DNA of 64,000 bases from WHUA01 sp963711215 (GTDB taxonomy: Bacteria > Pseudomonadota > Alphaproteobacteria > UBA8366), in NCBI GenBank assembly GCA_963711215.1, contig CAVQDH010000005.1:186001-250000 (forward strand). Direction: 5' to 3'. This document shows, piece after piece, positions 44,151 to 54,831 of this stretch; the stretch's first letter is position 1, and every line of letters begins with the position of its first letter. The position numbers and the translations under genes are program-made. The notes under the pieces are model-generated. The model did no database searches, was not told the DNA's origin, and saw only the letters and a program-made list of their open reading frames with translations.

Positions 44151-45302
44151 TCAGACGTCGCTGGCGTGGCGGGCGATGCGGACGTCGCGGTGAATGTAGG
44201 CGTTCATCAGGAAGCCGCAGCCGGCCAGCACGGTCAGCATGGCCGTGCCGCCATAGGAGATCAGCGGCAGGGGCACGCCGACCACCGGGATCAGCCCCAT
44301 CACCATGGCGGTGTTGATGAAGACGTAGAGCAGGATCGTGATGGTCATGCCCATAGCCATCATCCGGCCGAAATGGTTGCGGCAACGCACCGAGACCGCC
44401 AGACCATAGACCATCAAGAGCGCGAAGAGCAGCAGGACCAGCAAGCCGCCGACCAGGCCGAACTCCTCCGCCAGCATGGTGAAGATGAAGTCGGTATGGC
44501 GCTCCGGCAGGAAGTTCAGGTGGCTCTGCGTACCCTGGAGATAGCCCTTGCCGAACACGCCGCCCGAGCCGAAGGCGATCTGCGACTGCAGGATGTGGTA
44601 GCCCGCGCCGAGCGGGTCGCTTTCCGGATCGAGGAAGGTCCAGATGCGCTGGCGCTGGTATTCATGCAGGAAGTTCCAGCCGACCGGGATCGCCCCCAAT
44701 CCCATGACGATCACCACCGCGAACATCCATACCCGGACGCCGGCCATGAAGAAGATCGCCCCGCCGCCGACGAGCAGCATCACCGCCGTGCCGAGGTCGG
44801 GCTGCTTGAGCACCAGCGCCGCCGGCGTCAGCACCATCAGCGCCGGCACGATGAGATAGAGCGGCCGGCCGATGTCCTCGATGTTCATGCGGTGGAAATA
44901 GCGGGCGAGCGCCAGCACCAGCGACATCTTCATCAGCTCGGACGGCTGAATCTGCAGCGGGCCGACGCGGATCCAGCGCTGCGCGCCCATGCCGATATGG
45001 CCGATGATGTCGACCGCCACGAGCAGGATCAGCGCCACAGCGTAGATGACATAGGCGTAGCGGAGCCAAATACGGATATCGACGACGGCGATGACGAACA
45101 TGCCGATCAGGCCGAACCCCATGCGGATGAGCTGGCGCGAGGCCCAGGGGTCCATGCTGCCCCCGCCGGCGGAATAGAGCATCGCGATGCCGACACCGCC
45201 GATCACCGTGATCAGGAAGACCAGCGACCAGTTGATCTGCCACAGCCGCTGCCGCAGCGTCATCTCGGTCTGGTAGACCGCCTGATGCGGCAAGATCCTC
45301 AT
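44151..45302 (-). CDS. mrdB: Rod shape-determining protein RodA (SEDS glycosyltransferase)
   Basis: A 383-residue SEDS protein with about ten membrane helices that polymerises lipid II for the lateral wall together with PBP2. Conserved signs are GSMDPWASRQ, GAQRWI, QPSELMKMSLVLALA and the C-terminal MGLIPVVGVPLPLISYGG. Its ATG overlaps the PBP2 stop by four bases (ATGA). It is the last gene of mreB-mreC-mreD-mrdA-mrdB. Confidence 0.96.
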   Translation of the reverse strand: MRILPHQAVYQTEMTLRQRLWQINWSLVFLITVIGGVGIAMLYSAGGGSMDPWASRQLIRMGFGLIGMFVIAVVDIRIWLRYAYVIYAVALILLVAVDIIGHIGMGAQRWIRVGPLQIQPSELMKMSLVLALARYFHRMNIEDIGRPLYLIVPALMVLTPAALVLKQPDLGTAVMLLVGGGAIFFMAGVRVWMFAVVIVMGLGAIPVGWNFLHEYQRQRIWTFLDPESDPLGAGYHILQSQIAFGSGGVFGKGYLQGTQSHLNFLPERHTDFIFTMLAEEFGLVGGLLVLLLFALLMVYGLAVSVRCRNHFGRMMAMGMTITILLYVFINTAMVMGLIPVVGVPLPLISYGGTAMLTVLAGCGFLMNAYIHRDVRIARHASDV

Positions 45303-47185
45303 CGCACAATGCCCTTGTCACGAAAGGTTGCCGCAGCAATGCGGCCGGGCATGATGGACGTCGAGTCGCGGCGCTGGGCCTCGAGCAGCAGGTCATGGGC
45401 GATCGGAGCCGCGACCTTCGATCCGCCGCCGCCATGTTCGACGACGACCGCGGTGACATAGCGCGGCGCGTCGATCGGCGCGAAGCCGATGAACAGCGCA
45501 TGGTCGCGCTCGCGCCACGGCAGTTCGTCCGGCTTGCGCAGGCCGCGCTCGCGCTCAGCCAGCGTAATGCGCCGGACCTGCGACGTGCCCGTCTTGCCGC
45601 CCATCGCGTATTGCTTCTCGGTGATCCGCGAGCGGAAGGCGGTCCCGCCCTGCGGATTGTTCACCACTTCGACCATGCCTTGCATGACGACGCGGCGCCA
45701 CGAATCGGCCAAGCCCAGCGACTTGAAGCTGTGCGGCGGCTCGTCGGCCGGATCGACGCCGGGCGGCGCAAGCGTCATGCGCGGCGTGACGGCGAAGCCG
45801 CCGTTGACGAGCCGCGAGCCCATCACCGCGAGCTGCAGCGGCGTCGCCAGGACGTACCCCTGCCCGATGCCGGCGACCAGGGTCTCGCCCAGCTGCCACG
45901 GCACGCCGAGCGTTGCCTGCTTCCATTCCCGCGTCGGGATCAGGCCGCCGCGCTCGCCCGGAATGTCGATGTTGAGAGGCTGGCCGAGGCCCATGCGCTT
46001 CGCCATCGCCGCGATCCGGTCGATGCCGACGCGTTTGGCGAGCTCGTAGAAATAGACGTCGCAGGACCCCTTGATCCCGTCGACCATATCCACCGAGCCA
46101 TGGCCGCCCTTTTTCCAGCAATGGAACCGCTGGTTGCCAAGCTGGATATGCCCATAACAGGTGACGCGGAAGGACGGCGGAATATTCGCCTCGAGCGCCG
46201 CCAGCGCGACCGCGATCTTGAAAGTGGAGCCCGGGGCGTATTGTCCGGCGATGACCTTGTTGGTGAGCGGCGCGTCGGGATTGGTGATCAGGCCGTTCCA
46301 TTCCGCGCCGCTCAGGCCCTCGTTGAACGCGTTGGGGTCGTAGGTGGGCACGGACGCCATGGCAAGGACATCGCCCTTCTGGGCGTCCATCACCACGACG
46401 GCGGCGCGCCGTTCCTGGCTGATCCGCTTGGCGGCGAATTCCTGCAGGCCGATATCGACGGTCAGATGGACGTCCTGCCCCGGCTGCCCTTCCTGGCGGC
46501 GCAGCTCGCGGATCACCCGCCCCAGCGCGTTGACCTCGACCTCGGCGTTGCCTGCCTTGCCGCGCAGCTGCAGGTCGTATTGCTTCTCGATACCGTTCTT
46601 GCCGATGCGGAAGCCGGGCAGCTCGAGCAGCGGGTCGCCGGTGAGATCGTGCTCCGAGACCGATGCGACATAACCCAGTATATGGGCCGCCGAGCCGTCG
46701 AAGGGGTAGGAGCGCGTCTGTCCCACGTCGATGTTGATGCCCGGCAGATCGGGGGCATTCACTTCGATGCGGCTGACCTCTTCCCAGCTCAGGTTCTCAC
46801 GCACGGTGACCGGCACGAAGGCGCGCCGGCGCCGCACCTCGCGCATGATCCGCCGGCGCTCGTGCTCCGGCACCTGAACCAGGCTGTCGAGGCGATCGAG
46901 CATCTTCTCGATGTCCTCCGCCTCTTCGGGCACGATGACGATGCGGTAGTTCTGAACGTTCACGGCGAGCGGCACGCCGCGCCGGTCGAGCACGCGGCCG
47001 CGCGGCGGCGGCAGCAGGCGCAGGCTGATGCGGTTTTCGTCCGCCAGCACGCGATAGCGGCTCGATTCGATGACTTGCAGATAGTACATGCGGGCGGCCA
47101 GCCCGGTGAACAGGAGCGCTTGCCCGCCGGCCAGCATCATCGCCCGCCGGGTGAATATCCTGCCGCGATCCTGTTCCGGCTTCAT
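45299..47185 (-). CDS. mrdA: Penicillin-binding protein 2 (peptidoglycan DD-transpeptidase)
   Basis: 628 residues from ATG 47185, which has GAGG seven bases upstream (the frame is open further but overlaps mreD). One N-terminal helix (about 16-36), the dimerisation domain with LPPPRGRVLDRRGVPLA, and the transpeptidase domain with GSTFKIA (catalytic Ser-x-x-Lys), SCD and KTGTSQ. It cross-links glycan strands made by RodA at the inner membrane. Confidence 0.96.
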   Translation of the reverse strand: MKPEQDRGRIFTRRAMMLAGGQALLFTGLAARMYYLQVIESSRYRVLADENRISLRLLPPPRGRVLDRRGVPLAVNVQNYRIVIVPEEAEDIEKMLDRLDSLVQVPEHERRRIMREVRRRRAFVPVTVRENLSWEEVSRIEVNAPDLPGINIDVGQTRSYPFDGSAAHILGYVASVSEHDLTGDPLLELPGFRIGKNGIEKQYDLQLRGKAGNAEVEVNALGRVIRELRRQEGQPGQDVHLTVDIGLQEFAAKRISQERRAAVVVMDAQKGDVLAMASVPTYDPNAFNEGLSGAEWNGLITNPDAPLTNKVIAGQYAPGSTFKIAVALAALEANIPPSFRVTCYGHIQLGNQRFHCWKKGGHGSVDMVDGIKGSCDVYFYELAKRVGIDRIAAMAKRMGLGQPLNIDIPGERGGLIPTREWKQATLGVPWQLGETLVAGIGQGYVLATPLQLAVMGSRLVNGGFAVTPRMTLAPPGVDPADEPPHSFKSLGLADSWRRVVMQGMVEVVNNPQGGTAFRSRITEKQYAMGGKTGTSQVRRITLAERERGLRKPDELPWRERDHALFIGFAPIDAPRYVTAVVVEHGGGGSKVAAPIAHDLLLEAQRRDSTSIMPGRIAAATFRDKGIVR

Positions 47186-47187
47186 GG

Positions 47188-47709
47188 TCAGGCCTCGCGC
47201 AGAATGCTGCGGTGGGTCAGCACGAAGACGTAGGCGACGACGGGATAAAGCGCGGCCGTCGTGAGCTGCTCGACGACGATCGGCATCACGGCGAGAAACC
47301 TCGCCGACAGCGCCGACATCAGCACCCATTCCAGGGCGCCCATGACGACGGCGACCGTGGCAAATCCCCACCACAGAACCCCGAAGGACTTACCGAAAAA
47401 ATACCGCCGCTGCGAGACGACGATCCCGTACAGCACCAGGAAAATGAAGGCGTTCAGCCCGATCGGCAGGCCGCCGAGGATATCCTGGAATATGCCGATG
47501 GCGAATACCGCCGGCGCCGGGATCAGGTCAGGCTGGTGCAGCGCCCAGAAATAGACTGCGATGACGGCGAAGCCCGGCGAGATCGGCATGGCGGCCGGCA
47601 GCTGCATCGGAACCTGCGACAGGATGACGAGCCCGAGCGTCAGCAGCAGCGGCGTCAGGCGCCGCAGGGCGAGATCGATGCGCGGCCAATTGCCGAAGAC
47701 GAGCATCAC
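47188..47709 (-). CDS. mreD: Rod shape-determining protein MreD
   Basis: A 173-residue integral membrane protein with about five helices, matching MreD in size, hydrophobic pattern and position. Motifs such as PGFAVIAVYFWALHQPDLIPAPAVFAIGI and GLPIGLNAFIFLV are typical (patterns, not full identity). It overlaps mreC by four bases and is two bases upstream of the PBP2 start, so translation is coupled. Confidence 0.92.
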   Translation of the reverse strand: MMLVFGNWPRIDLALRRLTPLLLTLGLVILSQVPMQLPAAMPISPGFAVIAVYFWALHQPDLIPAPAVFAIGIFQDILGGLPIGLNAFIFLVLYGIVVSQRRYFFGKSFGVLWWGFATVAVVMGALEWVLMSALSARFLAVMPIVVEQLTTAALYPVVAYVFVLTHRSILREA

Positions 47710-48611
47710 CGCCCCCCCTTCGCGCGCCGCCTGGCGCCGTCCGGCGATTGCCTTTCGTCATCCGACACGTTGAGGATGCCGTCGAGGCCGAAATCCATGA
47801 GCCGGACGTATTCAATGTTCGTGGCATCGGCGAAGGGCAGAACGCGCACGCCGTCGTCGCTGATCGCCGTCACGACGCCGACCGGCAGACCGACCGGAAA
47901 GGCGCCGCCATGTCCCGACGTCACGACCCGGTCGCCGACCTGGACCGTCGTGGTAATCGGCAGATAGAGCAAACGCGGCGTCACCGAGTTGTCGCCGGCG
48001 AGGATGGCGCGTTCGCGCGACCGCTCGATCACGACCGGGATACGGCTGTTCAAATCGTTGATAAGGAGAACCCGGGCGGCCCGCTCGCCGACCTCCGCCA
48101 CGCGGCCGAGCAGCCCTTTACCGGAAAGCGCCGCATCGCCTTTCCGCACGCCTTCGCGCGCGCCGGCGTTGACGAGCACGCTCCGCACGAAGGCGCCGCC
48201 AGAATCACCGATCACTCGCGCCGTCACCGACTTGGCGTCCTGCGGCGGCGTAAAGCCGAGCAGCTCCTGCAGCTGCTTGTTCTCGGCGAGCAGCGTACGT
48301 GCCGCGTTCTGCCATTTCAGCAGGCGCTCGTTCTCGGCACGCAGGATGATGTTCTCTTCCCGCAGCCGGGCCAGCTCGCGCGCTTCCTCGATGACATGGG
48401 AGACGGTGACGGCCGGCCTCGACAGGGCGTCGAGCACCGGTGCGGTCATATCGGTGACGGTGGTGCGCGCACGCTGGAAGACCAGCGGATCAGCCTTGCC
48501 TAGAAGGAGGATGCCGAGCGCGGCGGCGAGCAGGAAGACATACGCGAACCGGTGAGCAAAGCCCCGCAGCGGCGCCGTAATCCGCAGAATATTTTCAGGG
48601 CGTTGCCTCAC
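47706..48611 (-). CDS. mreC: Rod shape-determining protein MreC
   Basis: A 301-residue bitopic protein: a membrane helix (about 20-40), a periplasmic coiled coil (about 70-112, LARLREENIILRAENERL) and the paired beta-barrel domain (about 120-275) with LGFTPPQDAKSVTARVIG. MreC links MreB filaments to PBP2 and activates it. The C-terminal ~30 residues are basic and probably disordered. Confidence 0.93.
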   Translation of the reverse strand: MRQRPENILRITAPLRGFAHRFAYVFLLAAALGILLLGKADPLVFQRARTTVTDMTAPVLDALSRPAVTVSHVIEEARELARLREENIILRAENERLLKWQNAARTLLAENKQLQELLGFTPPQDAKSVTARVIGDSGGAFVRSVLVNAGAREGVRKGDAALSGKGLLGRVAEVGERAARVLLINDLNSRIPVVIERSRERAILAGDNSVTPRLLYLPITTTVQVGDRVVTSGHGGAFPVGLPVGVVTAISDDGVRVLPFADATNIEYVRLMDFGLDGILNVSDDERQSPDGARRRAKGGR

Positions 48612-48663
48612 TCAAGCTCCTACCCCGACGTTCCGCTGCCGGCGGCTGCGTCGAGACGCCTAC

Positions 48664-49704
<1,041 letters not shown>

Positions 49705-50225
49705 ATCTATTGTCCCACCTTGTTGATGATTGTTCCGACGCTGGACACTGTTCTAGCGCTCCTCATCCCGTAACCTACCACCAAACCCGGTCCGCGGCGC
49801 CAAAGGATTGCCGCAGACTGCCTTCGAACGGCCCGAAAGGCACTGCGCGCATTTCGTGCGCCGCCTCGCGAACCGTGACGCGCCAACGACAGCGCGATCA
49901 AGCGTGTTCCGCAATGGTATGAATTGCCCCTTGCTGCCGGCCGATATTTCGCGCCGACCGGCAGAATTGCGACACCCCTTCTCACCCTCGTCGTCCACCT
50001 ACGCCCCATCTTACAGCGCGCCAGGCTCAAAGATGGTTAATGACTATAAGCCAGAAATACGAAGACAGGGAAGCCTATAGCCACCCGCGGCCAAGTCTTT
50101 TTAGCCATTAACCAAGATAATTTTCATACATGAACTGTCGTTAATAAATAACTAACGGGACGCTTCACGCATGCGCGAACCGTCCCGCCAGTAACGAATT
50201 ACATCGGCTCAGGTATAGCCGAATG
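49705..50225. promoter_or_regulatory. Intergenic region upstream of the mre operon, downstream of ilvC
   Basis: About 520 bases. The part next to mreB should hold the mre operon promoter; an AT-rich segment at 50030-50155 includes the ilvC terminator. Small overlapping open frames (49707-50080) lack SD sites and homology and are not called. Confidence 0.4.
50140..50187 (-). terminator. Intrinsic terminator of ilvC
   Basis: On the minus strand CGGGACG (50187-50181) pairs with CGTCCCG (50162-50156), with an inner, nearly palindromic TTC..GAA stem. A T-rich tract follows (50155-50140). It lies 39 bases beyond the ilvC stop. Confidence 0.7.
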
Positions 50226-51245
50226 CTAATTCTTGCTCTTGTCGACCAGAGCATTCTGAGCGATCCAGGGCATCATGCCGCGGAGGCGCGCACCGACTTC
50301 CTCGACGGGATGCTCCGCGGCACGCCGCCTGAGCGCCTTGAAGCTCGACTGCCCCGACGCGCATTCCAGCATCCACTCGCGCGTAAACCGGCCAGACTGA
50401 ATGTCGTCGAGAATCTCCTTCATGCGTGCCTTGACGCTCGGATCGATGACCTTCGGGCCGCGCGTCAGGTCGCCATATTCCGCCGTGTTCGAGACGGAAT
50501 ACCGCATGTTCGCGATGCCGCCCTCGTAGATCAGGTCGACGATCAGCTTGACCTCGTGCAGACACTCGAAATAGGCCATTTCCGGCGCGTATCCGGCTTC
50601 GACCAGCGTCTCGTATCCGGCCATGATGAGCGAGGTCAGGCCGCCGCAGAGCACGGTCTGTTCGCCGAACAGGTCGGTCTCGCATTCCTCGCGGAACGTC
50701 GTTTCGATGATGCCCGCCCGGCCGCCGCCGATCGCGCTGCCATAGGACAGGGCCAGATCGTGGCAGTTTCCCGACGCATCCTGGTGCACGGCCAACAGCA
50801 CCGGCACGCCGGCGCCGCGCTGGTATTCCGAGCGCACCGTGTGTCCAGGACCTTTCGGCGCAATCATGAACACGTCCAGGTCCTTGCGCGGCTCGATCAG
50901 GTTGAAGTGGATGTTCAGGCCATGGGCAAAGGCCAGGGCCGTACCCTCGCGCATGTTCGGCTCCAGATGGTCGCGATAGAGCGCGCCCTGGTGCTCGTCC
51001 GGCGTCAAAACCATGACGACATCGGCCCATTTCGCCGCTTCGCTCGAGTCGAGGACCTTGAAACCCGCCTTTTCGGCCTTGGCCGCGCTGGCGGAGCCGG
51101 GACGGAGGGCGATCCTGACGTCTTTGACGCCCGAATCGCGTAGATTTATCGCATGCGCGTGCCCCTGACTCCCGTAGCCGACAACGACTACTTTCTTCGA
51201 TTTCACCAAATTTACGTCGGCATCACGATCATAATAGACCCGCAT
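50226..51245 (-). CDS. ilvC: Ketol-acid reductoisomerase
   Basis: 339 residues, class I form. The NADPH loop is VVGYGSQGHAHA (about 21-32). Metal and substrate ligands lie in the C-terminal knot (DLFGEQTVLCGG, EAGYAPEMAYFECLHE). It catalyses the second step of valine/isoleucine synthesis. AAAGGGAG stands eight bases before ATG 51245. It follows ilvN by 57 bases, giving ilvB-ilvN-ilvC. Confidence 0.97.
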   Translation of the reverse strand: MRVYYDRDADVNLVKSKKVVVVGYGSQGHAHAINLRDSGVKDVRIALRPGSASAAKAEKAGFKVLDSSEAAKWADVVMVLTPDEHQGALYRDHLEPNMREGTALAFAHGLNIHFNLIEPRKDLDVFMIAPKGPGHTVRSEYQRGAGVPVLLAVHQDASGNCHDLALSYGSAIGGGRAGIIETTFREECETDLFGEQTVLCGGLTSLIMAGYETLVEAGYAPEMAYFECLHEVKLIVDLIYEGGIANMRYSVSNTAEYGDLTRGPKVIDPSVKARMKEILDDIQSGRFTREWMLECASGQSSFKALRRRAAEHPVEEVGARLRGMMPWIAQNALVDKSKN

Positions 51246-51302
51246 GGCCGCACTCCCTTTTTAGCTTGATATATCCAGAATTCCGCTTCCGGCGGCGCGG
51301 TT

Positions 51303-51879
51303 TTACAGCGCCCGTGCCCCGCGGGCAATGGCCACCACGCCGCTGCGCACCACCTCGGTTTTCCCCAGCGCCCGCATCAGGTCGATGAAGGCCCTCACCT
51401 TCGCCGGCGATCCTGTCATGGAGAAGGCAAAGGAGTCCGTCGTCGTATCCACCACGTCGGCGCCGAAGATCTCCGCCATGCGGAGCGATTCACGGCGCTC
51501 GTGGGAGCGCGCCTTGGCAACGACCTTTACCAGCGCCAATTCCCTCTCGACGAACTCGCCCTCCGCCGTCAGGTCATGCACGTCGCTGACCGGCACAAGC
51601 CGGTCGAGCTGATTCTTGATCTGCTCGATGATCATCGGCGTGCCGGTCGTAACCACGGTGATCCGAGAGACGCTTTCATCCTCGTTCACCGCCGCCACGG
51701 TGAGACTTCTCGATGTTATAGCCGCGCCCGGAAAACAGGCCGATGACGCGCGCCAGCACCCCCGGCTCGTTGGAAACGATCACGGCGAGCGTGTGGCGCT
51801 CCACATTGGTATCCGGCGCCTTGATGATGTAGGCGGACGCGGGCTGTGTCGGCGCCGGCGGCCGTTTGGTCCTTGCCAT
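51303..51879 (-). pseudogene. ilvN: Acetolactate synthase small (regulatory) subunit, apparent +1 frameshift
   Basis: Starts at ATG 51879, 11 bases after ilvB. The first frame covers ERHTLAVIVSNEPGVLARVIG...GYNIE, the ACT-domain start; the second covers VAAVNEDESVSRITVVTTG to the stop at 51303. Removing one A at about 51707 restores the family-typical GYNIESLTVAAVNEDE and a 191-residue protein. IlvN confers valine feedback control on IlvB and raises its activity. With both neighbours intact and this gene needed for normal control, a sequencing error is the likeliest explanation. Confidence 0.9.
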
Positions 51880-51889
51880 CCCCGTTCCC

Positions 51890-53662
51890 CTAGACCAGAA
51901 CCATGCCGTTTTCCGACACGGTCTGTTCGCCGGAGATCGAGCCGCTGGACCCAAGGATCATCTCGTTATGCGCCGACCCCGACGGGATCATCGGGAAGCA
52001 GTTCTCCTTGGGATCGACGGCGATTTCGGCGATCACGGTCTTGTCGATGCTGATCATTTCCTTGATCAGGTCATCGACCTCGTCTGGCTTTGTCGCCCGC
52101 AAGCCGACCCCGCCGAACGCGTCGGCCAGCTTGACGAAATCGGGCAGCGCCGCGGTATAGCTTTCCGAATAGCGCCCGCCGTGCAGCAGCTCCTGCCACT
52201 GGCGCACCATCCCCATATACTGGTTGTTGAGGATGAAGACCTTGACCGGCAGGCGATGCTGGATCGCGGTCGACATCTCCTGAATATTCATCAGGATCGA
52301 GGCCTCGCCGGCAATGTCGATGACCAGCTTTCCGGGGTGGCCCAGCTGCACGCCGATCGCCGCCGGCAGCCCGTAGCCCATGGTTCCGAGGCCGCCCGAT
52401 GTCATCCAGTGGTTCGGCTTCTCGAACTTGTAGAACTGCGCCGCCCACATCTGGTGCTGGCCGACCTCGGTCGTCACGAAGACGTCGCGATCCTTGGTCA
52501 GCTCGTAAAGGCGCTGGATCGCGTATTGCGGCTTAATGATCTTCTTATCCATCTTGTAGGCGAGACAGTCGCGCTTCCGCCATGCTTCGATCCGCGACCA
52601 CCAGGCGTCGACCGCCTTGCCGTTCTCGCGCCGCTTGACCTTTTCCTTCCACACCCGGGCGATCTGGCCCAGCACGGTTCCCACGTCGCCGATGATCGGC
52701 AGGTCGACCTGCACGTTCTTGTTGATCGACGACGGGTCGATGTCGATGTGGATGATCTTGGCCCTCGGGGCGAAGGCATCGAGACGGCCAGTGATCCGGT
52801 CGTCGAAGCGCGAGCCGACGGCAACCATGACGTCGCATCCGTGCATGGCCATATTGGCCTCGTAGGTCCCGTGCATGCCCAGCATGCCGAGAAACTGCGG
52901 ATCGGAGCCAGGAAATGCGCCGAGCCCCATCAGGGTCAAGGTGCAGGGATAGCCCGTCAGGTGCACGAAGTCGGTGAAGCGCTTGCACGCCTTCGGCCCG
53001 GAATTGATGATGCCGCCGCCGCCGTAGAAGATCGGGCGATGCGCGTTGGCGATCAGCTCGACCGCCTCTTCGATTGCCCAGGATTCCCCGCGCAGCTGCG
53101 GACGATAGGTGCGCGGCACGACCTCTTCGGGCCCGATATACGGCGCCTCGGCGAACTGGATGTCCTTCGGCAGGTCGACCACGACCGGGCCGGGCCGGCC
53201 GCTGCGGGCGACATAGAATGCCTCGTGCAGGGTGCGGGCGAGCGCGCCCAATTCCTTGACGAGGTAATTATGCTTCGTGCAAGGGCGGGTAATGCCCGTC
53301 GTATCGCATTCCTGGAAAGCGTCGTTGCCGATCAGATGCGTCGGCACCTGCCCCGTCAGGCATACCACGGGGATCGAATCCATCAGCGCATCGGTCAACC
53401 CCGTCACGGCATTCGTCGCGCCCGGGCCCGAGGTGACCAGAACGACGCCGACCTTGCCGGTCGACCGGGCATAGCCTTCGGCGGCATGCACCGCGCCCTG
53501 CTCATGGCGCACCAGAACGTGGCGGATATGGTTCTGCTTGAAAATCTCGTCATAAATCGGAAGAACGGCACCGCCCGGATAGCCGAATACGACCTCGACG
53601 CCCTGATCGATCAAGGCCTGGACGATCACACGCGCGCCGGTCAATTCGCTATTCCCCGTCAT
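51890..53662 (-). CDS. ilvB: Acetolactate synthase large (catalytic) subunit
   Basis: 590 residues from ATG 53662, which has GGAG eight bases upstream; the frame is open to 53797 without homology. A thiamine-diphosphate enzyme: VFGYPGGAVLPIYD and RHEQGAVHAAEGYAR with the catalytic Glu, FAD/central domain, and the ThDP site AGEASILMNIQE with FILNNQYMG. It condenses pyruvate with pyruvate or 2-oxobutyrate, using the product of IlvA. Confidence 0.96.
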   Translation of the reverse strand: MTGNSELTGARVIVQALIDQGVEVVFGYPGGAVLPIYDEIFKQNHIRHVLVRHEQGAVHAAEGYARSTGKVGVVLVTSGPGATNAVTGLTDALMDSIPVVCLTGQVPTHLIGNDAFQECDTTGITRPCTKHNYLVKELGALARTLHEAFYVARSGRPGPVVVDLPKDIQFAEAPYIGPEEVVPRTYRPQLRGESWAIEEAVELIANAHRPIFYGGGGIINSGPKACKRFTDFVHLTGYPCTLTLMGLGAFPGSDPQFLGMLGMHGTYEANMAMHGCDVMVAVGSRFDDRITGRLDAFAPRAKIIHIDIDPSSINKNVQVDLPIIGDVGTVLGQIARVWKEKVKRRENGKAVDAWWSRIEAWRKRDCLAYKMDKKIIKPQYAIQRLYELTKDRDVFVTTEVGQHQMWAAQFYKFEKPNHWMTSGGLGTMGYGLPAAIGVQLGHPGKLVIDIAGEASILMNIQEMSTAIQHRLPVKVFILNNQYMGMVRQWQELLHGGRYSESYTAALPDFVKLADAFGGVGLRATKPDEVDDLIKEMISIDKTVIAEIAVDPKENCFPMIPSGSAHNEMILGSSGSISGEQTVSENGMVLV

Positions 53663-53801
53663 GACACCTGCTCCTTGCTTGCGCCGCAATTCCGGGATCT
53701 TGTTTGCGGTCGCACAGTTACCGGATCTTGAATAGACCCATTTATTGCGGGCAAGCGCCGTTTTCCATCGGCCCGCCAAAGAAATACCGCGGTGCACATA
53801 G

Positions 53802-53823
53802 AAAAACGGGCGCTCCGGCCCGT
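53802..53823 (-). terminator. Intrinsic terminator between miaA and ilvB
   Basis: On the minus strand ACGGGC (53823-53818) pairs with GCCCGT (53811-53806) around a six-base loop, followed by T residues (53806-53802). It ends the miaA transcript 22 bases after its stop; an attenuator role for ilvB is possible, but no Ile/Val/Leu-rich leader peptide was seen. Confidence 0.65.
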
Positions 53824-53844
53824 CACTGACCGGACCTTAGGGTC

Positions 53845-54803
53845 TCAGCGGGACAGGGTCAACCCTTTTTTGCAAACAAATGAAAAGATTTCATCTCGTA
53901 TTTTTTGCGAAAATTTCTCTGAAATACATAAATCCGCAATAAACTGTCGCCCGAACCAAGTGACCTGCCGCTTGACATAGTTGCGCGTAGCCTGCTGCGC
54001 TGCCGCAATGGCGCATTCCAAGCCGACCTCGCCGTCGAGATATCTTACGAGCTCGCTCACGCCCAAGGCTTTCATCGCGGGAAGCGCGGGATCGAGCGCC
54101 AGGCTCCGGAGATGCCTGACCTCATCAAGGCGCCCCCTCCGCCACCATGCGCTGGAAGCGTGCATCACAGGCTTCGTACAGGACTTCTCGGGGCGGCATC
54201 AGAAGGATCGAGCAGAATTCGGCCCCGGGCGGCGGGCCCGAGAGCGGCGCGGCCTGCCAGTCCATAATCGACCGTCCGGTCGCCTCGACGACCTCGAGCG
54301 CGCGCAGCAGGCGTTGGCGGTCGGTCGCCGAAAGGCGCGCGGCCGCCGCCGGGTCCGCTTTCTGCAGTGCCTCGTGCACGTCCCCCGGCCCGGCCGTGGC
54401 GAAGCGGGCTCTTACGGACGCCCGGACATCCGCCGGAATGTCCGGCAGCGGCGATAGCCCTTCGATCAACGCCTTGAGATAGAGGCCCGTCCCGCCGCAG
54501 ACGATCGGCAGCCGCCGAGCCAGGCGCGCCTCGCCTATCGCCGTCACCGCCAGCTCTCGCCACCGGGCCGCAGAGCACGGCTCCGCCGCCGGCATCACCC
54601 CATACAACCGATGCGGCACCCGCGCCTCGTCGGCGGCGCTTGGTCGGGCCGTCAAGATCCGAAGCTCCGCGGTAAACCTGCATGCTGTCGGCATTGATGA
54701 CGGTTCCGTCAAACGCCAGCGCCAATTCGAGCGCGAGTGCCGACTTTCCGCTGCATGTCGGGCCTGCGACGACGAGGACCGGAAATCGTTCATTGTCTGG
54801 CAT
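53845..54803 (-). pseudogene. miaA: tRNA dimethylallyltransferase, two apparent +1 frameshifts
   Basis: Three frames together give one MiaA. Frame 1 from ATG 54803: VLVVAGPTCSGKSALALELA (P-loop) to NADSMQVYR. Frame 2: ELRILTARPSAADEARVPHRLYG to RMVAEGA. Frame 3: LDEVRHLRSLALDPALPAMKALGVSEL to the stop at 53845. Removing a G near 54667 and a C near 54130 gives 318 residues, the normal size. MiaA adds a dimethylallyl group to A37 of tRNAs reading U-starting codons. Two independent breaks in an otherwise well-conserved gene point to sequence error. Confidence 0.9.
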
Positions 54804-54831
54804 GGCACGGCAGGATACAGATTGCCTCCAA

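Noticed and set aside
45395..47233. 612-codon plus-strand ORF opposite mrdA
   Set aside because: Antisense shadow of PBP2; His/Arg/Asp-rich and without homology.
49707..50080. Overlapping small ORFs between mreB and ilvC
   Set aside because: No SD, no family, and both strands open equally; not supported as genes.
51866..53731. 621-codon plus-strand ORF opposite ilvB
   Set aside because: A shadow of a conserved enzyme; no SD and no recognisable domain.
53663..53844. Leader-peptide attenuator upstream of ilvB
   Set aside because: A hairpin with T residues exists, but the short ORF after it (MENGACPQ) lacks Ile/Val/Leu codons and follows rather than precedes the hairpin. It is better explained as the miaA terminator.
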